The position numbers and the translations under genes are program-made. Positions 17,467 through 26,941 of a stretch of DNA of 54,618 nucleotides are shown here, in pieces. The first letter of the stretch is position 1. Every line of letters starts with the position of its first letter. This DNA comes from Syntrophus aciditrophicus (GTDB lineage Bacteria > Desulfobacterota > Syntrophia > Syntrophales > UBA8958), in assembly GCA_020718905.1 (NCBI GenBank), contig DYRD01000006.1, forward strand, positions 1-54,618, given 5' to 3'. The notes below the pieces were generated by a model that saw only the letters and a program-made list of their open reading frames with translations, did no database searches and had not been told where the DNA came from.

Positions 17467-18024
17467 GGGGTTTTCAATATCCGCATCCTCCCACCGGTCC
17501 TGCTCATCACCACCCTCGTCGGCACCCGGGAAGGATCGGGAGCGAGGCTCCCTTATCTACCCTTCTGGCGCATGAAGATCCGTTGCGAGGGAATGCCCCT
17601 GACCTCCCTCGCCGAGTTGGTCCGCATCGCCAACCTTCCCAAACCCACTACTCCGGCCATGGAAGAGCAACAGGTCTGCTTCTGGGCCCCGGCCTTCAAG
17701 ATCAACCCGGCCCTCTTGCTCAGCTGGGCGCGGCAAACCACTATTTACCAGCCCGAGGATGATTTCCTGGAAACGCTTCCGGTGCCACCGGTTTACCCGG
17801 CAACCCTGCCCACACAGGAAGCAGTGGAAAGCGTCGCCCCTACCCCGGGAGGAATCGTCACGGATAAACGGATGTTCTTCAAAAATCTCCGTCGGATGCA
17901 AATCAATATTGAAGACTCGCACCTGGTCTACCAACCTTTTGTCGAGCAAGGCCCGGAATTGATTCACGAAAAAATGAGGATCGTCTTGGACAGGAACGCC
18001 CTGACCTTGGGCGCTTTCATGTAA
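17467..18024 (+). pseudogene. 3' remnant of a conserved protein of unknown function
   Basis: From 17467 a different frame is coding-like to the TAA at 18024: VFNIRILPPVLLITT, YLPFWRMKIRCEGM, LAELVRIANLPKPTTP, FWAPAFKINPALLLSWARQ and VYPATLPTQEAVESV. It ends with a beta-strand-like part (LVYQPFVEQGPELIHEKM). This resembles the C-terminal half of larger conserved Desulfobacterota proteins that I recall as having N-terminal zinc ribbons and often lying beside SPFH genes; I cannot verify this. No Cys-rich N-terminus is present here. An ATG at 17572 could start a 150-residue protein, so a truncated product is possible. It ends 20 bases before the ParA gene. Confidence 0.5.
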
Positions 18025-18043
18025 AACAACATCGGGAGGCCCC

Positions 18044-18838
18044 ATGAGCAAGATCATCGCCTTATGCAATCAGAAGGGCGGCGTCGGGAAAACGACGTGT
18101 ACCCTGAATATCGCCGCGGGAATGGAAAAAATCGGGAAGAAGGTCCTGCTCATCGACCTCGACCCCCAGGCGCATCTCACTTACTGCCTGGGGATACAGG
18201 CCCATGAACTCGCCCAGACCATCTATGACGTCTTCAAGGGCAACCGCGGGATCGAGGAGGTCGTCCTCCCGATCGATGGCATCGCGGTGATGCCTTCCTC
18301 CCTCGATCTCGCGGGGCTGGAAATGGAACTGGCCGGGGTTCCGGGCCGGGAATTTCTCCTGCGGGAGGCCCTGGCCAAAACGGAGGGTTATGATTTTATC
18401 ATCATGGATTGCCCGCCGTCCCTCGGCATCCTGACCCTCAACGCCCTCACCGCCGCCCAGGAGATTTATATCCCCTTGCAGACCGAATTCTTAGCCCTCA
18501 AGGGGATGAGCAAGCTCATCGACACGATCGCAACAGTCAAGAAACGCCTCAACAAGGATCTCGAGATTACGGGGATCATCGGCACCCGTTACGACGCCCG
18601 GAGGAAACTCAACAAGGGCATCATCGAAACCATCAGCGAGCGCTTCGGCGACAAGCTTTTTCAGACGATCATCAGGGAAAATATCAGTCTCGCCGAGGCC
18701 CCTGGCTACGGCCAGACGATCTTCGCCTACGCCCCGAGAAGCTACGGCGCCGAGGATTACCTCGCCCTGGCCAAGGAAATTGCGGCCCGGGAACAGCCGC
18801 CGCCTCCCGCCGCCGCAGGGAAACGCCGGAAGGCATAG
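18044..18838 (+). CDS. ParA/Soj-family ATPase
   Basis: 264 residues. The deviant Walker A CNQKGGVGKTTCTLN with its signature first Lys, the A' motif IDLDPQAHLTYCLG and Walker B DFIIMDCPPSLGILTLNAL define a ParA-type MinD/ParA ATPase. The signature later part EAPGYGQTIFAYAPRS is that of chromosomal Soj/ParA. No parB or parS-like site accompanies it, and the usual gidB-parA-parB context is missing. It is therefore an orphan ParA that may position something other than chromosomes. The Pro/Ala-rich C-terminal tail (about 20 residues) is unusual. AGGAGG-like GGGAGG precedes the ATG. The next gene starts 13 bases downstream. Confidence 0.9.
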   Translation: MSKIIALCNQKGGVGKTTCTLNIAAGMEKIGKKVLLIDLDPQAHLTYCLGIQAHELAQTIYDVFKGNRGIEEVVLPIDGIAVMPSSLDLAGLEMELAGVPGREFLLREALAKTEGYDFIIMDCPPSLGILTLNALTAAQEIYIPLQTEFLALKGMSKLIDTIATVKKRLNKDLEITGIIGTRYDARRKLNKGIIETISERFGDKLFQTIIRENISLAEAPGYGQTIFAYAPRSYGAEDYLALAKEIAAREQPPPPAAAGKRRKA

Positions 18839-18851
18839 AAAGGGGCCGTCT

Positions 18852-19157
18852 ATGTTGATCTTCACTAATAAAGGATTTCTGTCCATCATTCAGGACTTCC
18901 GCGACCCCGACATCCTGATTGTCCGCGCCCGTTTCCCCGATCATATTGAGAACCTCTTTCCCGACGCCAAGATTACCAAGACAACCAGCCGGGATTATTT
19001 GTACCGGACGCTGCTTCCCCGCCAGGAAGTGGTGGAAACGCTAAAAAAATATACGGAGGAACTGGATTATACGAACTTCAAGGATGCCGTCGAGGAACCG
19101 CTCTACCAGCGGGCCTGTTCCGAGGTATGGGGGATTATGCGCCGGTATCAGAAATAG
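18852..19157 (+). CDS. Small conserved-type protein downstream of parA
   Basis: 101 residues from MLIFTNKGFLSIIQDF; the ATG lies 13 bases after the ParA stop, so it is probably co-transcribed. I do not recognise a named family with certainty. The sequence appears globular: a beta-alpha-beta start (FTNKGFLSIIQDFRDPDILIVRARF), then DHIENLFPDAKITKT, YLYRTLLPRQEVVETLKK and EEPLYQRACSEVWGIMRRYQK. There is no signal peptide or membrane segment. Codon use is like its neighbours. It could be a partner of the orphan ParA; that is inference from position only. It converges with the kinase gene, whose stop is one base away. Confidence 0.7.
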   Translation: MLIFTNKGFLSIIQDFRDPDILIVRARFPDHIENLFPDAKITKTTSRDYLYRTLLPRQEVVETLKKYTEELDYTNFKDAVEEPLYQRACSEVWGIMRRYQK

Positions 19158-19158
19158 A

Positions 19159-22100
19159 TTATTTGTGGAAGATACTATTTAGAGTAGTCCTTATCTGTTC
19201 TATGGAGGCGGGCTTAACCAGCGCCCCTTTAAATCCATAGGCGCCGTAGTGAGACATAACCGGGTCATCGGTGTAACCACTGCAAACAATGGCTTTGACC
19301 GCAGGATCGACATCAAGGAGACGCTGAATAGTCTCCCGCCCCCCCAAGCCGCCCCGGATGGTCAAATCAAGGACAACCAGGTCATATGGCCGTGATGCCA
19401 TGGCCTCTCGATATATCTCCACCGCTTTGCCCCCCTCGTCGCACGTAGTAACGTCATAGCCGAGCAAGGAAATGGTTTCCTCCAGGAAAGACCGGATCAA
19501 TGCCTCATCGTCCATAACGAGGATGCGTCTCGCAGCTGCTTCGGGACTTCCTGAAACCGGGAATACTTCCTTGGCAGCGCTCTCAGATTGTGAAATGCCG
19601 CTCCCTGCCGGCAGATATACGCTGACGGATGTTCCCTTGCCGACCTCCGATTGGAGGGTGATATCACCACCGTGCTTCTTAATGATAGCATAGCTTATCG
19701 AGAGCCCCAACCCTGTTCCTTTCAGCGCTCCCATGTCTTTGGTCGTGAAATAGGGATCGAATATGCTTCCTAATGACTCCTTGGAGATACCTTTTCCGCG
19801 ATCGGAAATGGTTACTTTGATGAAAGGTTTTTCATCTTTTTCCCGGCAAACAACGTTTTCCCCCTTGACGGAAATCGAGCTCCCTGCGGGAGACGCCTCC
19901 AGGGCATTGATGACAATATTGCCGATCGCCTGCCTGATCTGCTCTTCATCCGCCCGGACGGGATGGAGCTTTTTTGCCAAGTAGTAACGGCATTGGATAT
20001 TGGATCCGCTAAGGACCAGCCTGACAGATTCGTGAACTACGTCCCGGACATCTATGGGCTTCATCCGGGGCTCCCCTCCCCGGGAAAAGGTAAGCAGGCG
20101 CCGGGTAAGTTCCTTGGCACGCAGACACGATTCTTCCGCCTTGCTTAGACTTCTTTCGACAACCTTCGCTTGTTGGGCGTTTAATTTGGCCAGTCCGATA
20201 TAACCAATGATACCCATCAAGAGGTTATTAAAATCATGAGCGACACCTCCCGCCAGGGTCCCTATAGATTCGAGCTTCTGGGACTTGATCATTTCTTCCT
20301 GGAGCCTCTTTACCTCTGAAATATCCCGCAGGATCCCCCGGTAGCCGCAAAAGCGCCCTTCTTTAACGTAGAAAGGATTTCCGCTTACCTCGACGGCAAT
20401 ATGCCCCCCCCGTTTATGAACAATTATCCCCTCGACAGCAGTGAAGGAAACGCGCTTGACGAAGGCATCCTGAAAACATCCCCTGATCTTTTCCAGTTCC
20501 TCAAAGAAGGCAAATTCATAAGGTAATTTCCCGATTACTTCCTGCTGGGCGTATCCGATCAGTTGCTCAATATTCGGGCTTATGTAGGTAAAGTGGCCGG
20601 TGGCGTCTATTTCCCAAACGATTTCATTGATGCTTTCTACGAGGTCCCGGTATCTTTTCCTGCTTTCCTGGAGGTCGACTTCCGCACGTTTCTGTTCGGT
20701 AATATCCAGCAGCATCCCATTGAAGATAACCTCTCCCGGGTGCTCCTCGGGAATTGAGACACCGCGGACATATTTTTCCTCCCCTGCCGGCGTAATGAAT
20801 CTGCCCTCATATTCCCACTTGCTGGCGGTGCGGGCGGCATGGTGAATCGAGTCCACTAACCTTGGCCTGTCCTCTTTAGGGACACAGGCTGAGGCCTGTG
20901 TAAAGAAATCTTCCCGATTGTTGTCCAGCCCCAGGATTTCCCGTGACCGTCCTGACACATAGTAAAGTCCCATGTCGCCATTCTTGCGGACATAGAACTG
21001 ATAGACAATGCCGGGCAGGTTATTGGCCAGATTTTTCAGACGCTCTTTGCCGCCCCACAGCTCCATCTCCACCCGCTTGCGTTCGGAGATGTCCCTCACA
21101 AATCCAGTTACGATACCTTTTCCCTCCCGACTGACCACCTTCACGCTGACTTCCACTCGTATCAATGACCCGTCTTTGCGAATATTCTTCCGCTCGAAGA
21201 CATTTTTGTTGTCCATTAGCAGGACATCGAGATCCACATTTGCCGAGGCACGCCAATCCGCGTCGATCTTTGCGAGCGTGGCGCCGATAAGGTCGTCCCG
21301 CTCGTAGCCAACCATTCGGCAGGCATTGTCATTCACATCGATTATGTTCCCCTCGAAGTCGTGAATATAGATCGCATCGTTGGTATTTTCCACCATCATC
21401 CGGTACCGTTCCTCGCTCTTGCGGAGCTTGTCCGCTATCTTCTTTCGTTCCGAGATATCCTTGGTTATTCCCTCAAAATACCGAATCTGTCCTTGATTAT
21501 TGCGGACGACGCGGATGCTCTTCAAAAGCCAGATCAGTTCCCCGCCTTTTCGCTTTACCTCGATCTCAAACTCGCCGCTGCCCTTTTCCAGGACCTTGCG
21601 GATGGCATCCGTCCTTGCTTCGTCATGGACATAAAGCTGTTTCCCGATATCCGTTATGGAGTTAAAGAGATCCTCCGGCGAATCGTATCCAAGGATGCGG
21701 GCAAAAGCGCTATTCGCCATTATGTAACGACCTTCGGGGGTGCTGCGGAAGATGCCCTCCGTTGCGTTCTCCACAATATTGCGATATTTGCGGGCCAGTT
21801 CGAAGTATCGCCGCTCCGACTGACGGACTGCTGCTTCCATCTTTTTTCTTTCCGTAATATCCATGCAGGTCCCGAAACTGCCTGCAAACCGCCCGCTGCT
21901 GTCGTAAATCGGCCGGGGAGACATGAGAAAATGCAATAAACGTCGATCCTTGCACTTTATGGCAAGCTCATAGGGGTGAAACCGCCCCAGGGATCGCTGA
22001 GAAAATTCCGTCTGGAAGATGCGGAGATTGTCATCATCGAGAAAAGAGGAAAGGGGGCGACCAATGATCTCCTCCGGCAGATAACCTGTCATTTTACAGA

Positions 22101-22689
22101 AACGCTGATTGACAAAGACGGGGATTCCGGATTCATCGACGGTAATAAAACCTTCGTTCATGGTATCCAAAAGGAACCGCCACTGTTCTTCTCTTTCCTT
22201 GAGTAATTCCGCTGCCTCGCCGCAACCTTTGACGTCCGTCAGCATGGAAATCACCGTTCCGTCTGCCATGGTGAGCAAGTTGCACTCGATGGATTTTGTC
22301 TTTCCATTTTTACAGGTGACCTGAAGGACATCTTCGGTTATTAGCTGCTGCGTCTGGTACTTAACCCAGGCATGCAGGGCCTTGCGCCGATATTCCTTAT
22401 CGGGATAGGCCTTTTGAAACCATTTCTTCTCCGTATCAATATCGGTGAGGGTATAACCGGTCAACTTAACGAAGGCGGGATTGACATAGATGAAAAAGCC
22501 GTCTTGCCGGATTACGGAGATACCGCAAGGAAACTGATCGAAGATCATGGCGTAGTGTTCTGCGGGAATCATCGGGCTCGCCCCGGAACGGAGCGCATCC
22601 TCGCCACCACCCGTCTTCAGTTCAAGCTGCGCCCGCAGGGATGACACTTCCTCGATCAATTGCTGTTTGGTCTTGTATCTGTCTTGCAT
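19159..22689 (-). CDS. Hybrid histidine kinase with six PAS domains and a receiver
   Basis: 1176 residues. About six PAS/PAC units follow each other (starting near residues 45, 170, 310, 430, 560 and 680), most ending in the DITERK/DISERK linker. Then come a HisKA domain with phospho-acceptor His in LAGGVAHDFNNLLMGIIGY and an HATPase domain (NIVINALEAS, DRGKGIS, GTGLGLSISYAIIKKHGG). A C-terminal receiver follows, with Asp in DLVVLDLTIRGGLGG and Lys in ALVKPAS. No transmembrane segment is seen, so it senses a cytoplasmic signal. The receiver has no output domain, so phosphate probably passes to another protein. No response-regulator gene is adjacent. The frame is unbroken over 3.5 kb. Confidence 0.95.
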   Translation of the reverse strand: MQDRYKTKQQLIEEVSSLRAQLELKTGGGEDALRSGASPMIPAEHYAMIFDQFPCGISVIRQDGFFIYVNPAFVKLTGYTLTDIDTEKKWFQKAYPDKEYRRKALHAWVKYQTQQLITEDVLQVTCKNGKTKSIECNLLTMADGTVISMLTDVKGCGEAAELLKEREEQWRFLLDTMNEGFITVDESGIPVFVNQRFCKMTGYLPEEIIGRPLSSFLDDDNLRIFQTEFSQRSLGRFHPYELAIKCKDRRLLHFLMSPRPIYDSSGRFAGSFGTCMDITERKKMEAAVRQSERRYFELARKYRNIVENATEGIFRSTPEGRYIMANSAFARILGYDSPEDLFNSITDIGKQLYVHDEARTDAIRKVLEKGSGEFEIEVKRKGGELIWLLKSIRVVRNNQGQIRYFEGITKDISERKKIADKLRKSEERYRMMVENTNDAIYIHDFEGNIIDVNDNACRMVGYERDDLIGATLAKIDADWRASANVDLDVLLMDNKNVFERKNIRKDGSLIRVEVSVKVVSREGKGIVTGFVRDISERKRVEMELWGGKERLKNLANNLPGIVYQFYVRKNGDMGLYYVSGRSREILGLDNNREDFFTQASACVPKEDRPRLVDSIHHAARTASKWEYEGRFITPAGEEKYVRGVSIPEEHPGEVIFNGMLLDITEQKRAEVDLQESRKRYRDLVESINEIVWEIDATGHFTYISPNIEQLIGYAQQEVIGKLPYEFAFFEELEKIRGCFQDAFVKRVSFTAVEGIIVHKRGGHIAVEVSGNPFYVKEGRFCGYRGILRDISEVKRLQEEMIKSQKLESIGTLAGGVAHDFNNLLMGIIGYIGLAKLNAQQAKVVERSLSKAEESCLRAKELTRRLLTFSRGGEPRMKPIDVRDVVHESVRLVLSGSNIQCRYYLAKKLHPVRADEEQIRQAIGNIVINALEASPAGSSISVKGENVVCREKDEKPFIKVTISDRGKGISKESLGSIFDPYFTTKDMGALKGTGLGLSISYAIIKKHGGDITLQSEVGKGTSVSVYLPAGSGISQSESAAKEVFPVSGSPEAAARRILVMDDEALIRSFLEETISLLGYDVTTCDEGGKAVEIYREAMASRPYDLVVLDLTIRGGLGGRETIQRLLDVDPAVKAIVCSGYTDDPVMSHYGAYGFKGALVKPASIEQIRTTLNSIFHK

Positions 22690-22837
22690 AAAAAGTTGAA
22701 CGTCTTCTCCCCCTTTTTCTCATCCCCTTCCCAACAGAGGGGGCATGACGGCACCGGGAAAAGCCCTGGAATCCCCTTTTCGCGGGGAGATGGTGAGGGC
22801 AAGTGTGGGGATGAATAATCAGACAATCCAATATCTT

Positions 22838-22868
22838 ATTTCTCCCTCTCTCCGGGAGAGGGAGAAAT
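22838..22868. terminator. Perfect 13-base inverted repeat, probable transcription end
   Basis: ATTTCTCCCTCTC (22838-22850) and GAGAGGGAGAAAT (22856-22868) form a 13-base perfect stem with a 5-base loop, 28 bases after the fadJ stop. The plus strand is followed by a short T-run (ATCCGTTTTT); the minus strand is not. It could end fadJ transcription or be a dispersed hairpin element. The rest of the 206-base gap shows no gene. Confidence 0.5.
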
Positions 22869-22895
22869 ATCCGTTTTTGAGAGGTCGTTATGTCT

Positions 22896-24890
22896 TTAGT
22901 AGAAGTTTTTCCCGAACAAGCGACGGCTCATGCCGGTCAGGTCCGCCCATTTCATGGGGCCGCCCTTGTCCGCCGGGAAGCCGACGCCCCAGATCATGCC
23001 GACATCGATCATTCGCACGTCATCGACAATCTTCCGATCCAGGAGATCTTTCCCCGTCTTAAACATCGCTTCGAGCAAACCTTCCTGGATCTGTTCCGCC
23101 GTCAATTCCTTAAGCCCTTTTTTGGCAATGAGGGGAAGGACTTCGGGATCGACGCTGCCGTCTTTCAGGAAGAACCCTTTCCCGGATTTTTTCAATCCCA
23201 TGCGCCCCGCTTCGACGACATTGGCCAGGGTCTCCTGACGGATACCCATCCACTGGAAGATCTTGTAGGGGACATCGATGCCGACCTCATCGGTCAAGCG
23301 GATGGGGCCGACGGGCATACCGAAGGACGTCATGGCCCGATCGACTTTCTCGATGGCGTTACCCTCCTCAATGTACTTGAAAGTCTCGAGGAGCATGGGG
23401 AACAGGAGGGCGTTCACGACAAAACCCGCATTGTCCCGGCAGACGATGGGGCGTTTCTTGATGGCGGCGGCAAAGTTCAGGAGGTTGTCCACTGTCTCCT
23501 GACTTGTCTGCTCTCCCCGGATGACTTCCACGAGCTGCATCAGCCAGACGGGAGAAAAGAAATGGAGGCCGCCGAAACGCTCCGGATTTGTCAGCAGGCC
23601 GGCCATGGATTTGATGGCAAGGGAAGAGGTGTTGCTCGCCACGAGACAATCCCCGGGAATCACCTGACAAAGATCCTGATAAACCTGCTGCTTGATCTTC
23701 AGATCCTCGAAGACCGCCTCGACGACAATATCGACATCCTTGAATTCCGCCCCGTATTCGGTAGTGGTTATTATCAATTTCAGGTAATCGTCTACGGCGC
23801 CCTTGAGACGCTTCTTCTACGCCATGCCGGCTAGGATCTTCCCGACAAAGGCCTTCCCCGGCTCCAGGGCCTCGGGAATGTCTTTCACGACCACCGGCAC
23901 CTGCATATTCCGGATAATATCGATGACGATCCCCCGGCCCATCGTCCCGAAACCGAGAACGGCGGCTTTTTTCAGTGGTTTGGGAACAAATCCTTTGGTC
24001 ATCATCGCCCGGGGCTTGTCCGTCATGGTCTTGATGAAGAAGGTATTGATACTTCCCTTGGCCTCGTTGGACATAACGACATCGACAAAGTTCGCCTTTT
24101 CGATCTCCAGCCCTGCCGCCAGGAAAACCTTGAGGCCGTCCTGGATCGATTTCATGGCCAGCATGCGAGCAGGCAGGGCGCGTCCCCTGGTTGCCCTGAG
24201 AACTGCCAAACGGGCCATCTCGGCGACCTCGTCCAGTTGGGTAAAATCGTGTTCCCGTCTTTTCAGGTTGGCCGTGCCGGCAATCATCTCCCCGATAAAG
24301 GTCTTGGCCGCCGCCAGGAGATCGGTATCCGCGGGAATGAGACGGTCGACGATTCCCAAGTCGCAGGCCTTCGCCGCCGGCATCCTGGTTCCTTTCAGGA
24401 TCAGTTCGATGGCGGGATAGCCGATCAGGCGGGGCAGACGCTGGGTGCCGCCGCCACCGGGGAAAAGGCCGACATTACATTCGGGAAGACCGATGAGGGT
24501 CGTCTTCCCCTCTTTGGCGATGCGGGCTGTACAGGCCAAGGCGAATTCGAGGCCGCCGCCGAGGCAGTGGCCATGAATAGCCGCCAAAACAGGCAGATTC
24601 AGATCGTTTAGCCTCCGGAACGCGCCATGGAAAAGTTCGAGGACCTCCCGCACCTCATCCGGTTTCACGAGGTCGGCGATCATCTTTAGATTCGCCCCGG
24701 CAAAGAAATTGTCTGGCTTCCCGGAAATGAAGACGATCCCCTGCAGGGATTTCTCTTGCTCCAGCTCCCCCATAAGCTCGGCAAAGCTCGTAAAGGCCGC
24801 CTCTGTCCAGGTGTTCATGGCGTCTCCGGCAACGTCGAAGGTCGCCACCCCGATGCCGTCTTCCACTTTCAGTTGGAATATCCTGCTCAT
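22896..24890 (-). pseudogene. FadJ-type enoyl-CoA hydratase/3-hydroxyacyl-CoA dehydrogenase, interrupted by in-frame TAG
   Basis: One frame of 665 codons broken by a single TAG at 23817-23819. The N-terminal part is a crotonase (AAIHGHCLGGGLEFALACTARIA, LPECNVGLFPGGGGTQRLPRLIG). Then comes the Rossmann NAD site (VLGFGTMGRGIVIDIIRN). After the TAG the same frame continues KKRLKGAVDDYLKL and the dehydrogenase (VVEAVFEDLKIKQQVYQ, SNTSSLAI, FGGLHFFSPVWLMQLVEVI, KRPIVCRDNAGFVVNALLFP), then a C-terminal helical domain. The break falls in the variable linker where relatives usually have Glu. The enzyme would carry out two steps of fatty acid or aromatic-acid beta-oxidation. GGAGG precedes the ATG. 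Without readthrough it gives a hydratase with half a Rossmann fold. Confidence 0.85.
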
Positions 24891-24922
24891 AAAATACCTC
24901 CGTTAATCAAACTCAAAATAAC

Positions 24923-25987
24923 CTATGTTCCGTACTGGTCATCTATCCAGTGCTGGTATGCCCCGGAGCGGACCCGGTCGGACCAGTCCCGATTGTTCAC
25001 ATACCACTCAATCGTTTTTCTTAAGCCCGTGGCAAAAGACTCCCGAGGTTCCCATCCGAGGGCTTGCTGAAGCTTGGAAAAATCAATGGCGTAGCGGCGG
25101 TCGTGCCCGGGACGGTCTTTTACATAACTAATCAGATCCTGCCGGGATTTCCCATTCTCCCGGGGCCGGATCTCGTCGAGGATGGCGAGGATCATGTTGA
25201 CGATCACGATATTCTCGATCTCCGAAGCGCCGCCGACATTGTAGGTCTCTCCTCTTTGCCCCTCCTTCATGATCGTCCAGATGGCCGCACAATGATCCGC
25301 CACATAGAGCCAGTCCCGGACGTTCTTTCCATCGCCGTAAATGGGAAGGGGTTTTTCTTCGAGGGCGTTCAAAACCATGAGGGGAATGAGTTTTTCCGGA
25401 AACTGATAGGGACCGTAATTATTGGAACAATTCGACAGGGTCGTCGGCAGGCCGAAGGTTTCGTGGTAGGCCCGGACCAGGTGGTCGGAGGCCGCCTTCG
25501 ATGCCGAATAGGGGCTGTTGGGCCGGTATGGCGTCTCTTCCGTAAAGATCCCTTCCTGGCCAAGGCTGCCATAGACCTCATCGGTGCTGATGTGATGAAA
25601 TATCTGCAAGGCATCGCCCAGGCCGCGGGCGATTTCCAGAAGATTGAAGGTACCGACGATGTTACTGAAGATGAAACTGTCGGGACGCTTGATGGAACGA
25701 TCCACGTGGGACTCGGCGGCAAAATGGCAGATCCCGTCGATCCCGCATTCGGCGCAGATAGTTTTCATGGCCTCAAGGTCGCAGATGTCGGCCCGGACAA
25801 AGGCATACCGTCCGGGCCAGGCCTTGGCCACCCCTTTGAGGTTTTCCTGATTCCCGGCATAGGTGAGGGTATCGACATTGATGATTCGCCCCTTAAAATC
25901 TCTCTGCTCCAAGAGATACCGGATGAAGTTGCTGCCGATGAATCCGCAGCCACCGGTCACCATTAGGTTTTCAATGTTCATGGTCAA
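24923..25987 (-). CDS. rfbB: dTDP-glucose 4,6-dehydratase
   Basis: 354 residues, an extended short-chain dehydrogenase. The NAD motif TGGCGFIGSNFIRYLL and CHFAAESHVDRSI are present. STDEVYGSLG holds the catalytic Thr-Asp-Glu. YSASKAASDHLVRAYHETFG holds the catalytic Tyr and Lys. NCSNNYGPYQFPEKLIPL and YVADHCAAIWTIMKEG complete the RfbB/RmlB pattern. It converts dTDP-glucose to dTDP-4-keto-6-deoxyglucose, the first committed step to dTDP-rhamnose and other deoxysugars of O-antigen or exopolysaccharide. rfbA, C and D are not nearby, so the pathway genes are dispersed. It lies upstream of fadJ by 32 bases with no terminator between, though no functional link is evident. Confidence 0.95.
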   Translation of the reverse strand: MTMNIENLMVTGGCGFIGSNFIRYLLEQRDFKGRIINVDTLTYAGNQENLKGVAKAWPGRYAFVRADICDLEAMKTICAECGIDGICHFAAESHVDRSIKRPDSFIFSNIVGTFNLLEIARGLGDALQIFHHISTDEVYGSLGQEGIFTEETPYRPNSPYSASKAASDHLVRAYHETFGLPTTLSNCSNNYGPYQFPEKLIPLMVLNALEEKPLPIYGDGKNVRDWLYVADHCAAIWTIMKEGQRGETYNVGGASEIENIVIVNMILAILDEIRPRENGKSRQDLISYVKDRPGHDRRYAIDFSKLQQALGWEPRESFATGLRKTIEWYVNNRDWSDRVRSGAYQHWIDDQYGT

Positions 25988-26020
25988 ATAATTTTCCTTT
26001 AATTTTTGTTAGCAATCGCC

Positions 26021-26941
26021 TTACTTCAGGAATCCCTGGATAATCCTGTTTACGGCCTCCTCGTAGGTCAGCCCCAGACTCATCAGTTTCATGAGCTGGT
26101 CGCTGGCAATCTTGCCGATGGAGGCTTCATGGGTGAGAGCCGCGTCGGGATGGCGGACCTTCAGCGACGGCACCGTCTCGTTCCGCCCGTTGTCCATGAT
26201 GATGGCATCGCACTCGATGTGGCCGAAACAGGGGGCCAGGGCCTCCATCGTGGCATAGAAATCCTGTTCCGAATCCCCCTTGATCACGGAACGGGAGATC
26301 ATGTTGGCCCGGCTGCCAGCTCCCGCCAGGGTGATGGTATTGGCGGATACGGCCTTCTGGTTCCCTTCCGTCAGGACCCGTTCGGTAATGAGCAACAGGC
26401 TGTCCGGCCCCAGGACAGCCTCGTTGGCCCGGTTCGCCTCGTCCACCCCGCCGATCTGGGTCAACTCCATCGCCGCCGTCGCCCCCGCTTCGAGCAATAC
26501 CTTCGTCGTCGGATTCAGGGTGCGCCGGCCCCGGCCGGGACCGCTGGCGTAGTGTTTTTCCACATACTTCACCTTCGCCCCCTTGCCGACCCGGAACTCG
26601 TGGATCCCCGCGTGGCCCTCCGGTTCCAGGCCGCCGCAATGGATGCCGCAACCGGCGATAATGGTCACGTCGGCCCCTTCCCCGATGATGAAATTGTTAT
26701 AAACAACGTCGTAGAGGCCCGCCTGGCTGAGAATAACGGGGATATGGACGGATTCGTTGATGGTCCCCGGCTTGATGGTAACGACGATCCCCGAACCGTC
26801 GGCGCTCGACTCGATATTGATATTGGCCGAAACCTCTCGCTGCAGGAGCTTGCCGTTCTTGCGGATATTGAAGGCCCCTTTGGGGAGCCCCTCGAGATCT
26901 GCAACCTTCTTCAACAAATCCTTATCGATAGCATCCAACAT
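26021..26941 (-). CDS. sufB: SufB/SufD-family scaffold protein (SmsB type)
   Basis: 306 residues from the ATG at 26941 (AGGTGG upstream, inside the 3' end of sufC, giving a 20-base overlap). The right-handed beta-helix of SufBD proteins is recognisable from DVVYNNFIIGEGADVTIIAGC through GSRANMISRSVIKGDS to the conserved C-terminal helices (HEASIGKIASDQLMKLMSLG, TYEEAVNRIIQGFL). It is much shorter than classical SufB (about 480), matching the short SufB-like protein of two-gene SUF systems. With SufC it would form the Fe-S cluster scaffold. No sufD, sufS, sufE or sufU is nearby, so the cysteine desulfurase must be elsewhere. Confidence 0.88.
   Translation of the reverse strand: MLDAIDKDLLKKVADLEGLPKGAFNIRKNGKLLQREVSANINIESSADGSGIVVTIKPGTINESVHIPVILSQAGLYDVVYNNFIIGEGADVTIIAGCGIHCGGLEPEGHAGIHEFRVGKGAKVKYVEKHYASGPGRGRRTLNPTTKVLLEAGATAAMELTQIGGVDEANRANEAVLGPDSLLLITERVLTEGNQKAVSANTITLAGAGSRANMISRSVIKGDSEQDFYATMEALAPCFGHIECDAIIMDNGRNETVPSLKVRHPDAALTHEASIGKIASDQLMKLMSLGLTYEEAVNRIIQGFLK

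Noticed and set aside
22890..23834. Plus-strand open frame of 314 codons opposite fadJ
   Set aside because: Antisense to a clear 3-hydroxyacyl-CoA dehydrogenase; His/Asp-rich sequence typical of shadow frames.
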